DNA of 64,000 nucleotides from Microdochium bolleyi (taxonomy: Eukaryota > Ascomycota > Sordariomycetes > Xylariales > Microdochiaceae). The position numbers were made by a program, and so were the translations under genes. Positions 57,501 to 64,000 of this stretch are shown here, piece after piece; the first letter of the stretch is position 1, and every line of letters starts with the position of its first letter. Location: positions 310,001 to 374,000 of the forward strand of contig KQ964254.1 of the NCBI GenBank assembly GCA_001566295.1, in the 5' to 3' direction. The notes beneath the pieces were generated by a model. The model saw only the letters and a program-made list of their open reading frames with translations. It made no database searches and was not told where the DNA came from.

Positions 57501-60500
57501 GGTTTGCCAGCCATTTAGTTGAAGAGCGTGCAAAGATGCAGCCGAACTTCCATCACGTCTACCTCGACTTTCTCAAGCTCTTCGAGCGCCAGAGCCTGTG
57601 GGCCGAAGTCCTTCGACAGACTTACATCAGTGTCACTCGCATGCTGAACGCGGAGACTACCGGTCAGAGCACGATGGAGAGATCACACCTCAAGCACTTG
57701 GGTGCGTGGCTTGGTCTCTTGACGATCGCCCGAGACAAGCCAATTCTGCACCGGAACATCGCCTTCAAGCAGCTTCTTATTGAAGCTCATGACACGAAGC
57801 GACTTGTTGTGGTTATCCCCTTTGTGTGCAAAGTACTCATCCAGGGCGCCCGCTCAACTATTTTCCGCCCACCGAATCCTTGGTTGATGGCTATCATCCA
57901 TCTTCTCATCGAGTTATACCATGACGGCGAGCTCAAGCTCAACCAGAAGTTTGAGATCGAAGTTCTTTGCAAGGATCTAAGCCTTGATCATAAGAGCATC
58001 GAGCCATCTCGAGAGCTTGAGGACCGAGGCCCCGCTGAAGATGGTGGCCAGCTGGGTCAGCTCGTGGTGCCGGACACCCTCGACCACTTCGACAGCCTCT
58101 CCCTGAATGGAATGGCAAGTGCTGTGCCTACTGGTCTCGCGCCGCACAACATCCCTGTGGCTATTCCCGACATTAGCCATCTTCTGACTCTTCCACCCAC
58201 AAACGAGATGGTCGTCAACCAAGCGCGCCTCCACGACATCGTCCGCACGGCACTTACACGTGCTCTACAAGAGACAATTCAGCCTGTTGTTGATAGAAGC
58301 GTTACTATTGCCGCAATCAGCACACAGCAGATGATCCACAAGGACTTTGCCACGGAGCCTGATGAGGAGAAGCTGCGACAATCTGCCATAAGCATGGTGA
58401 AAGCCACCGCCGGCAGCCTTGCTCTTGTCACGTCCAAGGAGCCACTCCGCGCGACCATCACGAATGGCATGCGCAACCTTGCTCGCGACTTGCCACAAGG
58501 CCTACCAGACACTACCATCATCATGTGCGTGAACCACAACCTGGACCTTGCTTGCAGCATCATCGAGAAGCAAGCCGAAGACAGGGCTGTGCCAGAGATC
58601 GAGGAGATGATTGCTGGGGAAATTGAGGCTCGTCGCCGCCACAGACAGCAGCAACCGAACACGCCCTTCATCGATCCAGGTCTAAGCCGCTGGGCAATGA
58701 CGATTCCTCATCCCTACAAACTTACGCCCAACCTTCCCGGCCTGAATCCCGAACAAATGAGTATCTATGAGGACTTCGCTCGGCAGCCACGGGGGACTGC
58801 TCAGACTGGTCCGACGCACGCCGCATCGGCGTCTGACGCGACTAGGAGCATTGCCAACGAGGTTCTGCAGGACGCTTACCCGGCCGTCCCGAATGTGCCC
58901 ACTCCTGCTGAGACCCCCTCCGTCCCGCACATGAGCACGCAAGTGCCATATGCTCAACATGGCGGGCTCACGAATGGGAGGCCCGCCGCGCAACAAGGCC
59001 CGCTTGACAGTAAAGCACTGGTGGATAAAATGCAGAAGATCTTGACTGAGCTCGAGCGCGCTGCAACCGAATCCACGGAAGAATCTTTCCAGGATCTTCC
59101 TCGCCCCCACCAGGCCATGGATGCTGTCGACACCTTCACCCAGCTCATCATCAGCCAAGAGTCTGTCGAATTCGTTGCCTATGCAGCCGACCGCATCACA
59201 AGCCTTTTGTTTAATCCACAGATCACGCACACATTGTTCATTGAGAGTCTGATTCACATTCTTGACCAGCTACTGCAGTTGTCCCACCGCTTGACGGACA
59301 GCTATGGCCTGGACGACAAGGTCAAGCAAAAGGCAGCGTCCCAAACACCAGCAGGCATGCTCAAGCTGCCTTTGCTCAAGGCCCTGCTGCCAACAGGCAT
59401 CTTGAACTTGCAGAGCATTGACGAGATGATGGCGAGCGCCTTGACGCAACAAGAAGAATGGGGACTGGATTTCGTCGAACAGCTCTTCGACATTGCTCTG
59501 TTCAACGAGCGGCCTTGCGCTCTGTATGCTGATTTCCTTCAGACGTTGTCTATCTCCTGGGATCTCATCGCGGAGGACCCCAGTTCGGAGATATCACAGA
59601 GGCTCAAGTCCAAATTCATGGGCTCCGGTATGCCTCAGCCACCGAGCAAGGACGAGCAAGATGGAGACCGTGACCAACAAGAACAAGCAGAGTACCTGTT
59701 TGATGAGTGGCTACACCTTGTGAACAACCCTCACTCAACGGACAAAGTTCTCACTGCCATGGTCAACCAGATGCGTGTTCGCGGCCCTCTCTCCAGCAAG
59801 GATGACTTCTTGGTCTTCGTTCGTGTTGCGCTTGACAGCGCAGTCACATCCTATGAGCACGCCGTCCATCTCGGTTCTAGCAACAGCGACAGCTTGGCTG
59901 CGGCTGACGGGCTCGTCAAGCTCGTCTGCATGTTTGCGCAGGAGAGTGCACAGTCGCCTGAGACGCCTCAGAGTGCGACCCTCGCTATCCTAGATGCTGT
60001 ACTAGGTATCGTGACGGTTGTACTGAACCATCATCACCTTGTTCGCGGCGAGCTGTTCTGCCAGCGTGTCTTTGTTCGCGTCTTCACCATGCTGCTGCAC
60101 AGCACCGACACTCTCTTCTCGGAGGGTTCCCCTTCGGGACGCCAAGAATTTCTGCTCAGCTTCGCGAAGACGCTGACAGTCCTGAACCCCGAGCGCTTCC
60201 CTGGCTTCGCCTATGGCTGGCTAACCTTGGTCCACCACCGCCGCTTCCTACCAGAACTGCTTCTCTTGGAGAACAAACGGGGATGGACACCATACACGAA
60301 GCTCTTGACCTCGCTGCTGAAGTTCGCCTGTGAGCCAATGAAGGCACTGGAAGTTCCTGACGTCGCCAAGGAGTTCTACCGTGCGACAATCAAACTCGTC
60401 CTCATCGTGCAGCACGACTTTCCGGAGTACGTCGCTTCGAACTGCGCACAGCTCCTGGCCAGTGTGCCTCCACATTGCCGACAGCTGCGCAATGTGCTCC

Positions 60501-61206
60501 TAAATTGCAGCCCAGCCGATCTCAACTTAGAGAACACCGAGTCTCAAGAAGTCTCACTCGCATACCTGCGTGATGTCGGCTTGCTTGAGATTCTTGAGCA
60601 GGTTCTACAGGATGGGCCTTCTGAGGATGCGATTGCCCACCTTGCACATGCCATCTCTCGCAACGGAGGTCAAGAGACGACATTCGGCCACGTTGCTCTC
60701 AACACAAACACGAGGTTGGTGGATGAGATTGTTGGGTTCATTGGGACCCGTGCAGTCAGCCGATACCAGCGCGAGTCTCTTCAGTTCTCACCTGGCTCGC
60801 CCGACTACGCAACACTCTCCCTACTTGTCCATGAACTGCAGCCTGAGGCCCGCTACTTCCTCTTGAGCAGTATCATCGACCGACTCGGGTTCCCTGGTCC
60901 GATTACCGAGTACTTCACGATTGTTCTCTTCGAGCTGTTTGGTCGCGACGCCAACGATCTCGAGGAAGCCGACATCCGCCAGCAGATTGTGCGCATTCTC
61001 TTAGAGCGCGTCTCTGGCTTCTGGCCCCAGCCACCTGGGCTCGTGCGCGCTGTCCTGGACCTTATCCGGGACGACAAGCACATGTTCTTCGAACAGCCCT
61101 TCATCAAGGCTGACCGAGAGGTATGTTTATTCCAGTTGATCTCATAAAAAACCGCCTGCTAACTCCGCCACAGACTGCCGAGCAGTTTCTATCTATCCGA
61201 CCATGA
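54543..61206 (+). CDS. not1: CCR4-NOT complex scaffold subunit NOT1
   Basis: NOT1 is the large HEAT-repeat scaffold of the CCR4-NOT deadenylase, which controls mRNA decay and transcription. The product is 2171 residues, normal for the family. Exons are 54543-55128, 55224-61120 and 61174-61206; the last adds only TAEQFLSIRP. Introns are 55129-55223 (GTATGT...CGCAG) and 61121-61173 (GTATGT, CTAAC branch, CACAG). A disordered Ser/Pro N-terminus precedes helical HEAT-type repeats. The CAF1-binding MIF4G-like region lies at about residues 915-1120 (DKVQFGLNNLTATSL, RQSLWAEVLRQTY). The CNOT9-binding DUF3819 region is at about 1210-1350 (VDRSVTIAAISTQQMIHKDF). The conserved C-terminal NOT1 domain, which binds NOT2/NOT5, runs from about 1790 to the end (HHRRFLPELLLLENKRGW, LRNVLLNCSP, YFTIVLFELFG). 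Identification is certain; the gene should be essential or nearly so. Confidence 0.96.
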
Positions 61207-61896
61207 ACCATCTCTGTGAGATGGCGATCACAATAGACTACCTAATCACAAATGAAGACGAGCACGAGGAAAGCACGAGGTCGGCCCCATACGAATCTCA
61301 AGTCCGTGCACAACACTTTTGTAGTGCCGTGGAAGGCATAAGCGAGATTATAGACAGCTTCTGGAGGGTTGTTTTTGCAAGCGACTTTTGCAATTTTGAT
61401 ATTCCTTGGCGTACTTCCAAGACGGGCGACTTGGGCAAAGAGAAGAACTCATGCCCAGAAAGGGAAAAGCATTTATACGGCGTAAAGGGGATGAAGGAGC
61501 TATCCGGGGTTGGCGTTTGGGTTTTGAGCCCTTGCATGTGATATCACCATCCCAATGTAATCATATAGTTCTGATGCCTGACGGGCAATGAGTGGAAGAA
61601 GAGGAAGAGGGCGACGATACCACGTCGAACACTCTTTGTATCAACAATGATGATATATTTGCAAAAGCACTGAACATTGTCTATAATATGATCTGTGTGA
61701 AATGAATCTTGAAGTGCATCCCCCGTGCACACCCACTCCCAGCTCCTGCCAAAAGAAACCAGGAAGATTTCGGATGCGAACAACCCGCAACACAAAAAGT
61801 ACGAAACACGCTGGAGACAGTGAAAAGAACCCGCCAACTATCCGCCTCTTACTCCTCGTCCCCCGTCGAAGCCCTCTACTTCTGACTCTCGGTTTT
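61207..61896. other. Convergent intergenic region
   Basis: About 690 bases between the NOT1 stop and the stop of the oxidoreductase gene, which face each other. It should carry both 3' UTRs. A 112-codon frame just after NOT1 looks like UTR. Confidence 0.6.
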
Positions 61897-63036
61897 CTAC
61901 TCGTCGTTAATCTTGATCAGCATACTTCCTACCCCATCCCCCTTGCCCCAGGCGCTGTGCGCCGAGCGGATCTCCTCCATATCCCAGACCTGCCTGATCG
62001 GGATCTCGATCTCGCCCTTGGCGATCATGCCGAACAGCTTCTCCACGGTGGGGACGAACGTCTTGTCATCGCGCGAGATGTAGTAGAAGCTCGTGGCCCG
62101 CGAGTCCCACACTTTGGCATTGCGCGCGAGCAGGCGCAGCACGCCGGGGAGCTGGCTCCGCGGGGCGGCGGCCATGGACTCGGACTCGGGGATCGGTTTC
62201 CCCGTGGCCGGGTCGACGTTGCTGGTGTTAAGCGTCTGCCCGTTGCCGCCGAAGCCGACGAGCAGGCCGCCACTCGTGAGGCCCGTGGCGTCGCGGGACA
62301 GGGAGGGCAGGGGGCCGCACGAGCCGCGGTGCAGGATGTCGTAGGACTCGTCAAAGCTTTCGAAGCCGAGGGCGTCGAAGACGACGTGCGCCCCGCCCAG
62401 GTCCTTCATGGCCGTCATCCAGGACTTGTCGGTATACACGAAGGGATGCCCGCCGTGGGCGCGGATGAGGTCGTGCTTGCTGGCGGACGCGGTGCCGTAG
62501 ACGGTGGCGCCACGCTTGAGGCTGAGCATGAAGACGGCCCACCCCACGGCGCCCGACATGCCGTGGACGAAGACACGCTGGCCCGCGCGGACGTTGGCGC
62601 TTTCGACAAGCCCTTGGGCTGTGGTCCAGTCGAGCATCACGGCGGTCGCGGACCGGGGGTCGACGAGGAACTTGCCTGTCGGCGAGGCCGGGACGGGGAC
62701 GAGGTACTTCTCGGGCAGGTTGACGAGTTGTGCCTGCGAGTCGTAGACCGTGAGGCAGGCTACGAGCTGGCCCGGGGTCAGGGAGGAGGTGCACTTGGGG
62801 CCGAGGGAGACGACGGTGCCCGCGAGGCAGTACCCGGGCGTGAAGGGCGCTTTCTTCTGCATGGGGTACAGGCCGCGGCGCATGTTGATGTCGCTGCCAG
62901 AGAAGCCCGAGTAGAGCGGACGGACTTGGACTTCGCCGGCGGCAGGCGGGGAGATGGTCGAGTCGATGACGCTGATGTTGGAGACGTCGCCGGCGCCGGT
63001 GAAGACGACTTTCCGGATGGGTTGTGATGACGGCAT
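61897..63036 (-). CDS. Medium-chain dehydrogenase/reductase (zinc-type alcohol dehydrogenase/quinone reductase-like)
   Basis: A 379-residue single-exon NAD(P)H oxidoreductase. The N-terminal GroES-like domain has VVFTGAGDVSNISV, SGSDINMRRGLYP and FTPGYCLAGTVVSLG. The Rossmann domain shows the nucleotide-binding GMSGAVGWAVFML, then VYGTASASKHDLIRAHGGH and VVFDALG. The Cys/His pattern of the catalytic zinc site is not visible (SGFSGSDIN replaces the usual Cys-containing stretch), so it is more likely a quinone-reductase or enoyl-reductase type without zinc. The C-terminal domain has a longer than usual loop containing NTSNVDPATGKPIPESES. Substrate unknown. Confidence 0.9.
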   Translation of the reverse strand: MPSSQPIRKVVFTGAGDVSNISVIDSTISPPAAGEVQVRPLYSGFSGSDINMRRGLYPMQKKAPFTPGYCLAGTVVSLGPKCTSSLTPGQLVACLTVYDSQAQLVNLPEKYLVPVPASPTGKFLVDPRSATAVMLDWTTAQGLVESANVRAGQRVFVHGMSGAVGWAVFMLSLKRGATVYGTASASKHDLIRAHGGHPFVYTDKSWMTAMKDLGGAHVVFDALGFESFDESYDILHRGSCGPLPSLSRDATGLTSGGLLVGFGGNGQTLNTSNVDPATGKPIPESESMAAAPRSQLPGVLRLLARNAKVWDSRATSFYYISRDDKTFVPTVEKLFGMIAKGEIEIPIRQVWDMEEIRSAHSAWGKGDGVGSMLIKINDE

Positions 63037-63591
63037 TATTGTGGTGATTTATTTGTTTGTGTGTGTGAGGCGCTGGAGCTGGAAGTCGCGAGTATCTTGA
63101 TTCTTGGTAGGATTTCCGAACGAGTTGTAGTTGTTGATTTGGACTTGTGATGTTGATGATGAGTGCAGGCCCTTGAGAGAAATGGCATCTTGGCAGCGCG
63201 GAACGCTCGTCTTATAGCCATCATGGCTGGCAGACGTGAGGCACGGTCTTGATGCTCGACATGCAACGATCGCGTGTAAGCAGGAGAAGGACCAGGGCGT
63301 CGGTAGTTGCCCCGGTGGGTCGGCGTCGAAAGCCACCGTTTAGGGCTTAGCGGCCGCGAGAACCCAGCGAAGTGGAGACGGGTGCCGGGAGGTGCTGTGC
63401 GAGCGGTGCGAGCTGTGGGGGCTGTGGGGCCCGAAGATCGCGCGAGGGCCCCGCTTGGCCGGCGCTGGCTGGCTGCCGATTGGCCGCGTGGCTGAAGCAC
63501 GGCCTGATTGTTGTCCCTTGTCTCGCACGCGGCTGCCAACGCCTGTTCGTCCAGGCGGCCCATCTCCTCTCCGTCTCACACCCAGCACCTG
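63037..63591. other. Intergenic; promoter of the oxidoreductase gene
   Basis: About 550 bases between the oxidoreductase start and the stop of the sugar transporter gene, both on the minus strand. No further feature is recognised. Confidence 0.55.
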
Positions 63592-64000
63592 CTACTCGTG
63601 CGCAGAGTCGTTAGACGCCACAGACGCCGGCCGCTGCCTGGAAGAGTGCTCGACATGTCTCGTCGTCCCAGCTGTCGCTTTCGGCTGCACGACGGGCTCA
63701 TCGACCTCCGTCTGTCCGTCGTGCGTGGCCGTGCTCGCTGCTGCTGATGTATGCTCCCGGCCCCAGATCAGATCCATGTACAGAGACGGCTTCTTCAAGT
63801 CTTTTCGCCGGAGTACATAGCGCCGGACAAACCACGGCAACTGTTGCTGTACTTGAAACCGCACAAACTTGCTCTTGGGCACCGCAAAGACCTGGTCCAG
63901 GCTCTCGAGCGACCGCCGCTTCGTCTCCTCGACCAGCAGGAACACAAGCACAAAGGCCACAAAGCAGAGCCCTGAAAACAGTCCCAGTGCTCTCCCTTCC
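63592..64000 (-). CDS. MFS sugar transporter, C-terminal fragment (cut by window edge)
   Basis: The last 135 codons of a sugar-porter family protein, open to the right edge. It begins within the final membrane helix (GLFSGLCFVAFVLVFLLVEE), followed by the family's hallmark ending VEETKRRSLESLDQVF and a cytoplasmic tail with a basic stretch (RRYVLRRKDLKKP) and a Ser/Thr/Ala-rich end. The motif E-E-T-K-x-x-S-L-E-x-L-D is diagnostic of fungal hexose, quinate or maltose-type transporters. No intron occurs in the visible part. The start and most of the protein lie beyond base 64000. Confidence 0.9.
   Translation of the reverse strand, partial: EGRALGLFSGLCFVAFVLVFLLVEETKRRSLESLDQVFAVPKSKFVRFQVQQQLPWFVRRYVLRRKDLKKPSLYMDLIWGREHTSAAASTATHDGQTEVDEPVVQPKATAGTTRHVEHSSRQRPASVASNDSAHE

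Noticed and set aside
61702..63027. Plus-strand frame of 441 codons antisense to the oxidoreductase
   Set aside because: Gly/Val/Asp/Arg-rich mirror of a clear MDR gene; typical antisense artefact in GC-rich coding sequence.
1..64000. CRISPR array, operon-type gene groups or prokaryotic insertion sequences
   Set aside because: No regularly spaced repeats with unique spacers were seen; gene structure with spliceosomal introns is eukaryotic throughout.

Overview
The window reads as a nuclear contig from a filamentous ascomycete, most likely a Sordariomycete. The evidence is the gene set (Aim21, Tvp18, seipin, Mam3/CNNM, a Cdc15/Imp2-type F-BAR protein, NOT1), the many short introns (mostly 50-130 nt) with GTRNGT donors, CTRAC branch sites and YAG acceptors, loose gene spacing, and several secondary-metabolism-type families. 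No bacterial, viral or organellar block was seen. Splice sites were placed by hand; every multi-exon model below was checked for frame continuity except the damaged one at 35.8-38.1 kb.

Region 1 (1-18.6 kb) is housekeeping and cell architecture: a serine hydrolase of the beta-lactamase fold running off the left edge, a DUF7918 protein, seipin (lipid droplet biogenesis), an F-BAR/SH3 cytokinesis protein, a CNNM/Mam3 divalent-cation protein and an Aim21-type actin-patch protein. Region 2 (18.6-25.2 kb) is a 6.5 kb stretch with no gene I can support.

Region 3 (25.2-35.1 kb) holds TVP18 (Golgi membrane), NTF2 (Ran import), a nine-exon aromatic-acid-exporter-type membrane protein and a secreted histidine-phosphatase protein. 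TVP18 and NTF2 contain extremely small exons (16, 10 and 18 nt).

Region 4 (35.8-49.9 kb) is accessory in character: a multi-pass membrane protein gene with an in-frame stop, a divergent pyrroline-5-carboxylate reductase, an MFS monocarboxylate-type transporter, a 2-oxoglutarate/Fe(II) oxygenase, an intronless cytochrome P450 and a small orphan ORF. Together these could be a small proline-linked metabolite locus, but no NRPS, PKS or terpene backbone enzyme is present in the window.

Region 5 (49.9-53.5 kb) is a comparatively AT-rich gene-free stretch with a TA microsatellite and a 20-nt copy of a tRNA-Gly 5' end; the intact tRNA-Gly(GCC) gene lies about 3.2 kb further right. Region 6 (54.5-64 kb) contains the CCR4-NOT scaffold NOT1, a medium-chain dehydrogenase/reductase and the C-terminal end of an MFS sugar transporter cut by the right edge.
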